From contig CM049322.1 in assembly GCA_026874595.1 (NCBI GenBank), forward strand, positions 52,541,386-52,605,385: 64,000 nucleotides of DNA, given 5' to 3'. The DNA is from Sipunculus nudus (lineage: Eukaryota > Annelida > Sipuncula > Golfingiida > Sipunculidae). Positions 21,192 to 32,786 of this stretch are shown piece after piece (position 1 is the first letter of the stretch; the number at the start of each line of letters is the position of its first letter). The position numbers and the translations under genes were made by a program. The notes under the pieces are model-generated. The model saw only the letters and a list, made by a program, of their open reading frames with translations, searched no databases and was not told the origin of the DNA.

Positions 21192-22110
21192 TTAAGGGCA
21201 TTGGTACTAAAATGGACCATATATTTATGTCTTGGGGACAACGGATTTACATTAAAAGAATCATTGTGCATGAGGAAAATGTCTTACACATATCAGATCA
21301 TAACCCAGTACAAGTAGAGGTCACCTACAGTGTGCCTCGTTACATACCACCGATATTTAGATGAGACAATGCAGATCCTAATTTTTTTTAAAACGGACCC
21401 TAAGTGGGGTGCCATAAGAATATAATATGTTGAATGATATTACTAGGGACGGTTCTGAAATCGACACATATGGTAATAATTTTGTAGAATGTGTTTATAG
21501 GGCAATTTTTTGACAGTACATCTCGTGATTACGGGGTGGGGGGATGATCAATATTTTAAACATTATAAAGCTGCCAAAATGTTGAGCTGAGTTACCAATG
21601 GAAAACGCATTTTGATTAACTGCTTAATGAATCAGATGAAGAGACTGTTAGATTTGATAACACATTTTATCATAATTTTAATAAAAGTGTAGGTGAGTTA
21701 AATAGGAATATGTCCAAATACATGGACCCAACCGGTTGATTATCTGCGGCGGTAATTAGTGAGGAATTAAAGCGTATAATTCGACAACTTTCTCATGGCA
21801 AAGCAGCGGGATATGATATGTTAACATATGAACACTTAAAAAACCGGGATGGATATGCTTGGGGAAAGTGTCAAAGTTATTTAGTGCAATCATCCGACAT
21901 GCTTATATTTTTAAATCATTCAAACATAGCCTCATATTCCCTATCTATAAAGGCAATAAAAAACCTAAAAACAACCAAATTCGTGGAATTAATGTCCCCG
22001 CTTTGGGATCTTGTTGTCTTGGAAAAAGTGGTAACCCCAAAATCCTTATCGCAAAGCCGGCTACAATGTTAAATCCGAAATTGAAATGGTTTAGAACGAA
22101 ATCTTGACAG
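21192..22110 (+). pseudogene. LINE endonuclease end and reverse transcriptase fragment
   Basis: KMDHIFMSWGQ (about 21211-21243) and ISDHNPVQVEVTY (about 21289-21327) are the final endonuclease strand, including the catalytic SDH motif. After degraded sequence, SEELKRIIRQLSHGKAAGYD (near 21755-21820) and TYEHLK match the first RT block (LxxxKAxGxDxIxxExxK). HSLIFPIYKGNKKPKNNQIRG (21925-21985) matches the second block (PIxKxxxKxxxxxxRxI). The rest of RT is missing, and stops are frequent. Confidence 0.65.
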
Positions 22111-22689
22111 ATACTGATATGTAACTGATATGTAACCATAGGAGAGCACATGTATACCAAATATGTCTTGTAAAAATACTGCATGGCTACCTTTAATCTG
22201 ATTTCTTCTTACCTCCGCCAGATGGCGTGAGGTACTTTTATCCTTCAACAGGCCTTGCGTATTTGGTTTACCAGCAAGGAATTTACACTTTTTTTTTATT
22301 TCGGAACTGACTTTGTTGAAGTTTTATGGAGGATTAGTACACCGCCGGAGGAAATGTCTATTAAAATGCCGAGGATTCCTGCATCAGCACCGTGCATATA
22401 TCTCTTTCAATGGCTTATTTTATTTTTGGACATGAGACTATTTTTTTGTCCGTGTCAAGTCCCCGAGCCATTTATGTAAAGATAACCAGTGAATTATTAA
22501 ACACTTCCTGTGATGGTACGTAGTTTGATTGGAATTGGAATTTTTAAAGATTTTTTTATGGAAGTATCTCCATTTTTTTGCTAACTTATGTAATTCTTAA
22601 GCTAAGTATATGTACATATACAGGGTTCCATTTCGGGTTGGGACTACTTGTCAGGGCAGTAGCACTCGCTTCCTGTAATTCTATTTTTT
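22111..22689. other. No gene seen
   Basis: Contains CTTACCTCCGCCAGATGGCGTGAGG near 22208. Its inverted CGCCA/TGGCG core suggests another short repeat. A minus-strand open stretch ending at GTAAGA there is interrupted by A-runs and is not supported as an exon. Confidence 0.35.
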
Positions 22690-22945
22690 ATATCCCGTGT
22701 CACCCAGGATCGGTGTTTACCGCACCTGTTAGTCCTGGGCGTGTATAATCAACACTGCTGGGTCATTATACCGATGATTCGCCAAAAGACGCACCCGTTT
22801 GTGATACACTGCTATGGGGTACAGCCTTCCCATTAAGCCTGCAGAGTCTGGGTTTGGGCCGACCGTGAAAATCTCACCGCATCGGCTGAGATTTGATCTC
22901 ACGAACTCCCAGCTTTAAAGGTCCAAATCCCCTATCTGACCTTTA
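22690..22945 (-). mobile_element. SINE-like element, second copy
   Basis: Shares CACTGCTGGGTCAT, GGGCCGACCGT and AAATCTC..CTCGGCTGAGATT with 8873-9012 in the same orientation. On the minus strand AGATCAAATCTCAGC is the B-box-like segment. Longer than the first copy by an internal segment. Confidence 0.5.
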
Positions 22946-23510
22946 TAAACTAAGGGTTATCACTTGGAGCTGTTATAAAAACAGGTGGGAAAACTTGGAT
23001 ATCACCGCACACAGGCTGCTTGTTTTGTTTATATCAACATGTTTATAATATATGGGGGCCCGCCAAAATAATAAAAACACATTAAAAACAGGTTGTTGAT
23101 AAATAAGGCATACATACTTCACGGAGGCGTTATAACAACTTTCACAACCACAATTACATTAAGATCATTAATATATAGCCTACAACGGGAAGCCAGAAAT
23201 AAATTCTTTTTCAAAAAGTAGGTGAATGGGTACCTTTAAGTCCTGTGCTCTACCCCGGGCCACAGTTTGAAGTTGGCGGAGGTTGTGACCCCTTATTTGT
23301 TTCACTACCAGCTGTAAAGTTGTGCTCGATTTAAATTTTATCGGATGCGCATAAAAATTCAGTCATGCATGTATAAACATTAATACTGGGAAAATTATTA
23401 GTATTAACCATGCATCTTATAAGTTCATTATGGACTATTCTAGGATTGAACATTTTTTAACCATGAAAATGAGAAATGCTTTATAAAGAAGTTAAATTTC
23501 ATACTACTTT
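22946..23510. other. No gene seen; short SINE-tail remnant at about 23240-23270
   Basis: AGTCCTGTGCTCTACCCCGGGCCACAG resembles the A-box end of the SINE-like copies. The rest is unassigned AT-rich DNA. Confidence 0.35.
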
Positions 23511-23728
23511 AGGGGCGAGCATAGAATCCGGCCTACATGAACGAGGTTATGGGTGTATACGGACGGACGTAATGATGTTTAGGATTCATGTATTGGAGAA
23601 GTAAGAGGCATGTTGATGTCATATCATCAGGTATGTCGAGGCTTATGTTAATTACTACTAATATGAGACGGTCCAGTCAGTTTAGACCCATCTTGGAAAT
23701 GCAGGCCGGATTCTATACTCGGGCCCAA
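23511..23728. mobile_element. MITE-like element with about 25-bp terminal inverted repeats
   Basis: The left end GGGGCGAGCATAGAATCCGG (continuing CCTACAT) pairs with the right end, which reversed reads GGCCCGAGTATAGAATCCGG (continuing CCTGCAT). There are only a few mismatches. The interior of about 165 bp is non-coding. The target duplication is not clear. Confidence 0.65.
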
Positions 23729-24109
23729 GTGGATATTAAAAAAAAAGAAAAGATGCTACTCAACTGAGGGATTGTCAACGCGGATGTCATTAAAACAATC
23801 TTGTAAACTGTTTTTTTTTTCAAAATCAATCATCATGAATTTTCATGCGAATTCAAAACCATGTCAAAAACCCTAATTCGTAGTTTTATATAGTTTCCAA
23901 GGTGATAAATCTACAACTAAGGATTCATATAATTTATATTGTTTCAATATCTGGGGCTTGTGTTGGTAGTTACGATCTTGAAATACCGGTCGTGTCATGT
24001 TTGTTGTTACTATGTTATAATAAAAGGGAACTTTTATATAGACACAAGAATATGTTTTTAATTATGATAGATGAATTTATATGATGATGTTTAATGTTTT
24101 GTGTGCTTT
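23729..24109. other. No feature recognised
   Basis: AT-rich sequence with short A- and T-runs. Confidence 0.4.
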
Positions 24110-25430
24110 TTAGCTCAGCTGACTGTAAGTATTCTGAGCTATAGTGATCACTCTTTGTCCGTCGTCCGTCTGTCCGTTAACCAGGCACAAATTGTAACCG
24201 CTGGACCTAGAATCTTGTAACTAGACATTCTGAGAGGTCCATGAGAAATCACCTTGGAAACCAGAAATTAGGCCTGTGTTACCCATATCCCTTGAGCTAA
24301 GGGCCCCGAAGTACCCCCCCCCCCCCCAGAATAGTCCAAAATTTCATACAAAAACATCAATATCTCATTAACTACATCACTGATGGACATGCTTTTGGCA
24401 TACATATTGATCATGAGATGTTTCATCAGTTTCTGCAGACTGGTGGCGCCACCTGTATTTTTCGATTTTTTACGAAATGTTTTCTCTATTTTTGAGAACT
24501 TTAAAAACGTGAACATCTGTTAACAGGGCACAAATCGTAACGACTGGACCTAGAATCTTTATTCTTGACACAGTGAGAGACCTGTGAAAAGTCTCCATGG
24601 AAACCTGAAATAAGGTCTCTGTTACCCACATCCTTTGAGCTGTGGGGCTCTCAATTAACCCCAGAATAATGGAAAATTTGATAAAAAAACTGTAACATCT
24701 CAATAACTACAACCCTGATGGTCATGATTTTTGGCATACATATTATCAAGAGGTGTCCCATCAGTTCCTGCAGACTGGTGGCGGCACCTGTATTTTTTCA
24801 AATTTTTACATTTTTTGCTCTATTTTTGCGACCTTTAAGGGTGTAGTTATCTGTTAACAGGGTACAAATCGTAATGACTGGACCCAGAATCTTCTTTCTT
24901 GACACACAGGGAGACCCATGAAAAGTCTCCATGGAAAGCTAAAATTAGTTCTCTGTTACCCATATCCTTTAAGCTGTATGGCTCCAAAATAACCCCCAGA
25001 ATAATGAAAAATTTGATACAAAAACTGCAGTATCTCAATAACTTTAACACTGATGGTCATGATTTTTGGCATACATATTGATCATGAGGTATTCCATCAG
25101 TTTGCAGACTGGGTGCGCCACCTGTTTTTTTTAATTATTTTTACGATTTTTTTCTCTATTTTTGAGACCTTTAAAGATGTGTTTATCTGTCAACAGGGTA
25201 CAAATCGTAACAACTGGACCTAGAATCTTCATTCTTTTCATGCAAGGAGGCCCATGAAAAGTGTCTGTGGAAACCTGAAATTAGGTCTCTTTTACCCATA
25301 TCCTTCAAGCTATAGGACTCCGAAATATCCCTCAGAATAATGGAAAATTTGATACAAAAGCTGAAGTATCTGAACGACTAATGCAGAGATCACCATGATT
25401 CTTTGCATGGATATTGGGCATCTTTTATTA
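24110..25430 (+). repeat. Four-unit tandem repeat (about 336 bp) with AGCTCAGCTGACT left terminus
   Basis: Starts TTTTTAGCTCAGCTGACTGT and CACTCTTTGTCCGTCGTCCG. Four units then begin near 24178, 24510, 24848 and 25186 with GTTAACAGGGCACAAATCGT or close variants. Each holds CCTAGAATCTT, CCATGGAAACCTGAAATTAGG, GTTACCCATATCCTTTGAGC and CAGAATAATGGAAAATTTGAT. Each of the first three ends with TGCAGACTGGTGGCGCCACC or a mutated form. A right inverted terminus is not evident here, but it is present in other copies (19391, 34113, 43294). Confidence 0.75.
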
Positions 25431-25743
25431 CATGAAAAATAATACTGATAGGAGAAAATTCCAGCTGAAATATCATAATTCAAACATGGGAGCGATTGGC
25501 CGCCTGCAGCGACGGAACGTCTTGCACTGTTAACGGACGACTGTTTATTTATCATCTTAGTCACCTTTGGTGACCTGGGAGCGTTTACCGAAAAGGTGAC
25601 ACTAAATTAGTTCAAGAAAAGTCTGCCAAATGAATATATCAAGATCTGCGCATTTTCAGACTAACAGGTTTTGGTGACTAGAATACATGTAATGAAGAAA
25701 GTAAGAATCCGATAAAAAAGTAGTAAAATCAAGATTTGTAGTA
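25431..25743. other. No gene seen
   Basis: Contains ACCTTTGGTGACCTGGGAGCG and a separate GTTTTGGTGAC phrase. Nothing else recognised. Confidence 0.35.
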
Positions 25744-26414
25744 GCCCGTTTTAATCGGACTCGATGTTATTAGGCCATGCCATGTATTAAGTCCGATAGT
25801 TATACAGTGAGTTTCTACAATATAAGCCTCAGACAACACACCACCCAATGCCCTTGTAACCAGAGTCAACAGGTGTTTATTTCCCCCGTGCCAGCTCGTC
25901 ACTCTTCAGAGCTGGTCCTGTTGAAACAAAATGTTACAAAATTCGGGCTGTCAATCACTCGAGTCAGCGGGGCTCCCAATGAGGTCTTCAAGTGCTCCTA
26001 TTTGACTGTTCTTCTCTGTCCCTACTAAACTTGCTGACATGCCTCTGGTAAAAAGGCCAGTAAATGATTAAAAATGATGGTCCAAGTTTAGTTTTAGTTG
26101 CTATCTAAACCCTAAAACATAAACCTTTTGATGTTAAAATGGCGTAATTCTGTGTCTCGTTGTTTGGCAGAAAACAGGCAGTCGATGAAGATGCAATGGA
26201 TCCGTTGCCTGTTCCAAGGCTTTTATTATAGAAACTCGCTGTATGGCTGTCCGACTTAATATATGGCATGTCCTAACAATATTGAATCCGATTGAATCGG
26301 GCTAATCCTTTGCATGTTCCGTGGCATCTATTGCAGAAACTCTCACTGTATGGCTATCGGACTCTATATATGGCATGGCCTATAATTAATACTGAGTCCG
26401 ATTAAATCGGAATA
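25744..26414. mobile_element. MITE-like element with about 80-bp inverted arms, right arm tandemly duplicated
   Basis: The left arm (about 25745-25830) begins TAGCCCGTTTTAATCGGACT and includes ATGCCATGTATTAAGTCCGA and ACAGTGAGTTTCTA. Its inverse is at about 26222-26303, ending CCGATTGAATCGGGCTA. A second copy of the right arm follows at about 26318-26414 in the same orientation. The period of about 106 bp suggests tandem duplication of that arm. The interior is non-coding. Confidence 0.65.
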
Positions 26415-27099
26415 GATCTATAGAATCTGTACCATGCTACTACCTGACCAATGATGATCCTATCTACATCAACTGACTTCTACCTTGGCACCTATGGCAT
26501 GATGACATTCATCATAAATCCATTAATTTTCATATCTATCGCTTATCCCTTATTTTTAGTTATAATAATAATGCTGTCTGTAGTTAATACTAGTTTTGAA
26601 CACGTAGGATATTCTATAGTCGCTCCAAAGCCGCTGCGACAACCCTATTTGTAACCAAACTGATATGAGAATTACAGCTATAATGAAAAACATATACATG
26701 CAAAGTTACCCTCAGTTAAGTGTTATTTCAGAAAATACAGAATTAAATGTCATAGTTTTGATATTTTTTTTATGTTATATAAACTTTGTTTTTGTAACTC
26801 CAATAAAACATAAAAGAATTACATACCAGTCTTTCTCCCCAAAGGCGCGAAGTCGGAATGACGCAGTGTGGTCAATGGGTCCTGATCCGGATCACGCAAT
26901 AGTCACCCAGGGGGTAGAAGTCTGTTGAAAAAAAAGGAAAAAGAGCTTTCAATTAGCATAATAATTTTATGATCATCAAACCGTAATGACCGTGCTTGTT
27001 CAAGAAATCATTGGTATTTTCAAACTTTCTGTGGAAGTTATTCCTTTCTTCTTATTATTTTTTAAAAGATCAATCTAACCCCCACCCCTTCGTTAGAAT
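26415..27099. other. No supported gene
   Basis: Two short open frames (26451-26654 and 26665-26928) are hydrophobic and AT-driven. They lack splice or homology support. Confidence 0.35.
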
Positions 27100-27240
27100 A
27101 ATCGACCATCCCGAAAATTTCCATGCACCGAGCCACCCTTCCCCAGAGGTCGGTTTTGTGAGTCCGATTCTGTGGCACAGGATTTGAACCAGCTGACCCC
27201 AGGCCGGCCCTGCAGTGACTTAAGAGGATTCGAGTTTTCA
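27100..27240 (-). mobile_element. tRNA-like SINE remnant with perfect B box
   Basis: The minus strand of 27180-27190 reads GGTTCAAATCC, a perfect Pol III B box. It is preceded on that strand by GGGGTCAGCTGG, which could be a degenerate A box. No tail or second copy is seen in the window. Confidence 0.35.
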
Positions 27241-27644
27241 CAGGGGCTACTCTTTGTTACACGCCTGACAAGTTGTCACGATCCCCTGCAATTAACCAAA
27301 GTGACTGTTTTGCGCTTCTCAGGGACGGATTTTTAGGGAACGTAGAGGGAGCTTCCCTTTCTTAAAAATATCGAAAATAGGGGAGGATTTTTTTTTTGCC
27401 CTGCTTCTCCATCAGGAATTATAGTCTACTGACGTTCCCGGTGCGGCGCACTTGCTCACCTGGGAACCAATGCTGAGCGACCCCCCCCCCCCCCACACAC
27501 ACACACACATCCCGCTTCTGAATCCCATGTGTGTGTGAGTTGAGAGAGTTTGTACCGTACACGTATGGGAAAGCATCAAGTACGGAAGTAGAGAGTTTGA
27601 GGAAAGGATTGGTTCAGTCAACACTATTTTACAACGGTTAACTT
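27241..27644. other. Non-coding with poly-C and (CA)n tract
   Basis: A C-run of about 14 at 27481 runs into (CA)n to about 27509. No gene seen. Confidence 0.5.
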
Positions 27645-27851
27645 CAAGGGTGGATCCTGGATTTAGAAAAAGGGGGGGGGGGTCAAACCCAGGAGGACTA
27701 ATGAAAAACCCCTAAAAAACTTCCCAAGGTTTGGAAAAGGGGGCGTCCAGACCGCAAAATTTTGTCTGATGCCCTTAAAAAACCGTTTCTGATAAAAAAA
27801 AGGGGGGGGGGGGGGTCCGGACCACCTGGACCCCCCCTGGATCCGCTTCTG
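27645..27851. mobile_element. MITE, copy 1, 207 bp with 5-bp target duplication
   Basis: The ends CAAGGGTGGATCC and GGATCCGCTTCTG are inverted repeats. The flanks are AACTT on both sides (27640-27644 and 27852-27856). The interior carries G-runs, ACTAATGAAAAACCCC and GGTCCGGACC. A second copy, internally inverted, is at 32585-32786. Confidence 0.8.
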
Positions 27852-27856
27852 AACTT

Positions 27857-29007
27857 ACACTGCTGTCGTTTCAGATCTCTTTCGTTGTAACCGCTGCTCT
27901 CTCAAGTAATTGTTTCGGGGTCTCGACAACAGGGCCATGAACTTAATCAACGAGAACGGGATGTCGTAGGTATAGAATGGAGTTGGGATGTACAATGCGA
28001 TACCACGCGCTAACCAGTCTGATGACGATACTTTGCACTGTTCAAGCCCTGGTGGGGAAACCCGGAGAATCTTGCTATACAAAGCCACGGTTTACACCGA
28101 GTAGATACAGACAAAAACTGTAGTGTGTAACAGGTGCTTACAGAGTGTAGATTGGATGAAATGGTAGCAAAACTGGTCTCTTACAGATAAGCAATAAGAT
28201 TGCCTGAATCCTCTAGGATCCGGTTCACTGTTAAGCTGGCTAAAATAAACCGAATTATTGTGTATATAAATATAAACTTTATTTATTTAACATGGATTGT
28301 ACAATAAGTTACAATAACTGATGCCAGGCATTCCCCATGGCTTAGATGGTGGCGCTCTGTAGTCGGTCTCCAATGTCTCTTCGTCATCATCCAATGTTAT
28401 TATTTGGCGACCGTTATAGGCTAATTCTCCATAGCCTAACAACCAGAAAAAAAGTCTCCATTTTTTTCTTTTCTTTTGAGGCTCATATCTAAACGTGTGC
28501 TTGATGTTCAGCGATGGAAATTCTTAAAGCATATTCTAGCTCATACTCTACAAAAGTTACGCGAAAAATTGTAAATTCCTAGAACATTATCTGGAAAAGC
28601 TGAAATTTTCAAAATAAAATGGCATTTGGGATGCCTCCGTGACACCCTTTAATGTCAACGCAGCAACCGTATAAGGATGACAAAAGTATAAATGATTACC
28701 TAGAAGGCCGATTGTATGGAAGCGTATTGCTGCCACCTGGTAAAAGAAAATATTTAATATATATTGTAATATTTATGGAAATAATTGCAATGTTTATTTC
28801 TAAATTGCCATTGGCCATAAAAATGCCTACGGAAAGCCCCACCTTAAATCTTGTCGGGTAAAAGTCCCTCCTCACAGTGCCCGGATGTAAAGTTAAGACT
28901 TACCTCAGGACACGCAGATCGGGGTAAAATAGTTTAATAGATTACTGATATTAACGTTCTCTATAGAAAATAGTGACACGATAACTATATATATAAATAT
29001 ATAGACT
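27857..29007. other. No supported gene
   Basis: Two coding-like stretches (28652-28740 and, just beyond, 29206-29360) have protein-like composition and GTAAAA or GTAAAG after them but no convincing acceptors. Confidence 0.3.
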
Positions 29008-29008
29008 A

Positions 29009-29050
<42 letters not shown>
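29008..29050. repeat. (TA)n microsatellite
   Basis: Pure TA run. Confidence 0.95.
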
Positions 29051-29053
<3 letters not shown>

Positions 29054-29459
29054 TTTAGACGAGTATATGATTTTATGAACATATGTTTTTTTCTTGTAGT
29101 GAAAAACAAGGGAAACTTCATTAAACTTTATATAAGTAAACAAACACGACCAAACGGTAATTAAAGTACGTCGGACAGTAAAATAAAAAAAGTGCCCTAT
29201 CCATAATGGTATGGTTGAAGGCTAGAAACACGAAGTATCCAATACCTGACAATGTAGGAGTACATTTGCAACTAACTGAAGATAAATTGATCCAATACAG
29301 AAGGCTGACTGCAGGGGGACTATTCTGGGAAAGAAAAGAGCGCCCGTTACGGCAAGGAGACTATACTGGTAAAGATAAGAGTCATTTTACATGAAAGAAG
29401 ATGTATGACTGAAAACTTGTAACAGGAAAAATCATAAATTCGGAAATAGTTTGGAATGT

Positions 29460-29815
29460 CAACTAACAAGTGACCCATTGGTCATGACGCTCAGCTGACT
29501 GACTGTTTCCAAAATGCCCTTGCACAGACATCTAGTAAAGATAATGTACGTTGCATCATAGTTCATGCATATTAACTCAAGTTCATGAAGACCCATAAGC
29601 ACACCAACTTTGTGTGTATTTTGCATTATGTCTGGAGTGCTCACACATGGCCTGTAACTCAGAGAATATAGGTCACAATGACCTAATTTCATGGTTTCTC
29701 AGGAAAACTTTAGAGGAACTCTCTGGATGTCAAGTTAAAAGATTATAGGTACATTGGTAATGATTTGTGCCCTGTTAACAGTCAACCGAATCTTTAAAGG
29801 TTTCAAAAATAGAGA
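29460..29815 (-). repeat. Dispersed composite repeat, left end and one unit
   Basis: Starts ACAAGTGACCCATTGGTCATGACGCTCAGC, matching 18441 and 10904. It continues with TTGCACAG, TTCATGCATATTAACTCAAG, TCTCTGGATGTCAAGTTAAAAG and GATTTGTGCCCTGTTAACAG. Confidence 0.6.
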
Positions 29816-29861
29816 AATAAATGCTTAAAAATGAAAAAAATACGTGTTCGTTGCTATATGA

Positions 29862-30388
29862 GACGCACGAGTTGGGCTCCGGCTTTCGTGTGAAACGTGG
29901 AGACACAGCGTTCTTTGTGTTCTAGTTAATTCGGGTCTGTTCAGGGGCTGTGGGCGCGCGTGTATTGTTGTTCTTTGGAATGTTCGTGAATATGGAAGTT
30001 GCTGGGCGTCTATTAAAGCATTACCAGCGGACATGAAAGAGTGTGAGTCTCTTGTCAGTGTTTTTAGTACTTTTCCGATAATTGCAGAACTTACAGATCT
30101 TATACAAACGGTATACGATTTGTCTTCAGTTTTAGGATTATTACCAGAACTTCACTTTTGGATTACAACAGGTTGTTTTCGCGATTATATCGGACTATTC
30201 TCTGAGAAGATTTACATGAACTTTTTATCTGGAATGTTAAAAGACTCTTGTGAAGCTGTGACAGGGTGGTATCCAGAAATCAAAGCCTAAGCTTCAGACA
30301 CTCTGGTACTGTACATTTTTTTATTGTTATACTGAGTAATTGTATTGATTTAGTGTATTGTAATGTTAGGATTGTTCTAAGGAATAAA
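29862..30388 (+). CDS. Candidate terminal exon of unknown gene with poly(A) signal
   Basis: One frame is open from 29862 to the TAA at 30288-30290, 142 codons in all. The part from the ATG at 30033 (85 codons) has a natural-looking mix of hydrophobic and charged residues (DLIQTVYDLSSVLGLLPELH; FRDYIGLFSEKIYMNFLSGM). An AATAAA at 30383-30388 lies about 93 bases after the stop and is followed by a GT/T-rich stretch, as expected for a 3' end. A possible acceptor is ATTACCAG at about 30026. No domain recognised. It could be a last exon or a retrocopy. Confidence 0.35.
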
Positions 30389-30542
30389 TTATTTTTATTT
30401 GTTAACAAAAAACCACTGATTTCTTTATTCATTTCCCTAGACAATTCACGCTGCCTAGTGTTGCGGAATCTTATTTTTTTTTATCTCCGTTACAAAATTT
30501 GTGCTGGTCACGATTACGTGATCTGTTGTTATAAGGTTCCGT

Positions 30543-30547
<5 letters not shown>

Positions 30548-30611
<64 letters not shown>
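30548..30611. repeat. (TA)n microsatellite
   Basis: Pure TA run of about 64 bases. Confidence 0.95.
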
Positions 30612-30615
<4 letters not shown>

Positions 30616-32521
30616 AGCTCAGAGGAAATGGCCCTGCTAACTGGTGATAATTACATATTAACTCTGTATTTGCCAAACTAATACTGTGTACTTTTATGGA
30701 CTACCGTATATCAAAGGTGCAGGTGTCTCTCATGATCAAATATTTCTCTAAGTATCATTATTTCAGCTTTGTGATAATGATATGTGCATTCAATAATCAT
30801 GGAATTGTATGAACACTTGTCAATTATAAAACAAGGAATAAAGCGGAGATTAGCTGAAGTATAATAATACACATTTCATTTATTAACTCAAATTAAATGC
30901 TCCCAAAACAAGGCCTACAGGCCTAATATGTACCTGTGCAATGTTTGGGAGTGTGAATGGAGGTTTTTTTTTTAAATTTAATATTGACATCTTCATTTAT
31001 CCCAAACTTTGTCCAAAAACAACACGTTATACATTCAGCACCACAAATAATATATATATTTGAAAAATTTGCAGAACAAAAAATATCTGAAAATTTAACT
31101 TGATTCAGAATTTACAATTTTAAATTGCACCTTCATTAATCCACAATTTGGCGCATATATTATCAAAGTACGCTTCCTGGTGGGTTTAATTATTTTAATT
31201 CGTCAAATTATTTAAAGAGAATTTATTTATTTAGAATATAAAATTGATTTAGAACATGCAGTGAAGTGGAAAGAGCTTTACAAATTAAGGAAGTAATTCA
31301 AACGATAATATGATAATTGGTGCGGGGGGGGGGGGGGGGTTGATATGAAAATTAATGTACTATTGTTACAGCAGGGGATCTCCCCAGTGACCCATTAAGA
31401 ATCGGGTAAGCAGAAAGAGATGCACTGAATGACCTCCAGTGACCAAAGTGGGCCACATGACAATGCAATTGATACAATAAGAGCCTCCAAAAAATACAAA
31501 AACTAGCTTAATTTTGCCATTACACACTTAAGTCTTTCTTGCAAACCCTTTGTACAGCTGCGTGGCAGAACAACGGTAACCCATTTGGAACGATCATGTT
31601 AGTTTAGCTTTATTGAGTGCGGTTTGCTTTTGGATTGGTGATGGCGCGTACAAAACAGTGTCCGATCGAGAGCACGGGAGGTATAGGGCTATTTCCGATC
31701 GTGTATATTTTAAGGCGGCTTTTTCCCCCATATTTATTACGTATTATGCAAACAAATGTTATCTGATAAAAAGCAAATATCATCAACTTTGAATATTATC
31801 CATAAAAAATCCATTTTAACACTATTAAACGATGGGGACTAAATTTTCCCTGTTGTGTGAAACTGGAATTTGTCTAAAAACCACAAACCATAATATACTA
31901 TTCAAAGACACATGAAATCAGTTGTCAGATTTACTAGGATCCTCTGCATGAATTGCTCTAAACCAAACTATTTTCAAAATATATTAATATAAAATAATTT
32001 AATATAAAATAATTTAATATGCATATTAGTTTTTTTTTAATATAGGGAACTTAATTTGAAACTATCCATTACTGTAGGTATAAAACATTAAAAGAAACTG
32101 AAACCCTAATGGTTAAAATTTTCGAAATATGATCATGCTGCTACAAAATAATAACCAGCCCAGTTTAGGCAATAACCTTAAAACTGTGTAAATTATACAT
32201 GATTAGGCATGTTATATAGAGTAAAAGAAGCAATATGACAGCCTATATGCACATCTGCGAAAAAAAGCATTTACATATACATGTACTTCTATATACAGTG
32301 ACATTTTAATCTGTATAAAAGAAAAAAAATATTAAAATTTAGAAATTAACATGACAATCTTTATCAATAATACTAACAGTTATCTCAAAGTAATAGATGA
32401 ACCATGTGAAAAAGTAACATTATTGATTCATTTAAAGAGCATGACGTGATTATTCATGGTCATATGGCATAGTTTGTCAGTAATCCATAGCTCACCATAG
32501 AAATTTATTCGCGTCTTGCAG
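30612..32521. other. AT-rich non-coding sequence
   Basis: No open frame with splice support. A G-run of about 16 lies at 31324-31339. A local TAATATAAAATAATTTAATA duplication lies near 31985-32010. Confidence 0.5.
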
Positions 32522-32584
32522 GCCCTCCGGCTTCGGACACTGAACATCCCGGAATACAAACCAACGTCCTTGAGACCTAGCTTG
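32522..32584 (+). other. Exon-like coding stretch interrupted by a MITE
   Basis: After an acceptor-like TTCGCGTCTTGCAG (ending about 32521) one frame is open and protein-like (ALRLRTLNIPEYKPTSLRPS). It runs straight into the MITE whose target duplication is GCTTG. Without the MITE the frame would stop one codon later (TAG). If real, it is a gene's last exon carrying a transposon insertion at its end. Confidence 0.25.
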
Positions 32585-32786
32585 CAGAAGCGGATCCAGG
32601 GGAGGGGTAAAGGGGGTCCGGACCTTCCCTTTTCATCCGCTACACTTTTTTTTTAAGGGTTCAAACTTTTGCGGTCCGCCCCCCCCCCCACTTTTCCGGA
32701 CCTGGTGCCCTTTTTTTAGGGTTTTCATTAGTCCCCCTTGATTGGACCCCCCCCCCGCCCCTCTTAAAATCCTGGATCCGCCCCTG
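32585..32786. mobile_element. MITE, copy 2, 202 bp with 5-bp target duplication
   Basis: The ends CAGAAGCGGATCC and GGATCCGCCCCTG are inverted repeats. GCTTG flanks both sides (32580-32584 and 32787-32791). The interior is the reverse complement of copy 1, with C-runs and GGGTTTTCATTAGTCC. Confidence 0.8.

Noticed and set aside
22214-22290. Minus-strand exon ending at GTAAGA
   Set aside because: The supposed start runs through an A-run without a pyrimidine tract, and the CGCCAGATGGCG core suggests a repeat.
24110-25430. CRISPR-like array because of regular repeats
   Set aside because: The 336-bp units are similar throughout with no unique spacers, and the context is a eukaryotic dispersed repeat.
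28652-29394. Two coding-like stretches followed by GTAAAA or GTAAAG
   Set aside because: No convincing acceptors, no Met in context for the second, and no recognisable homology; kept only as a remark.
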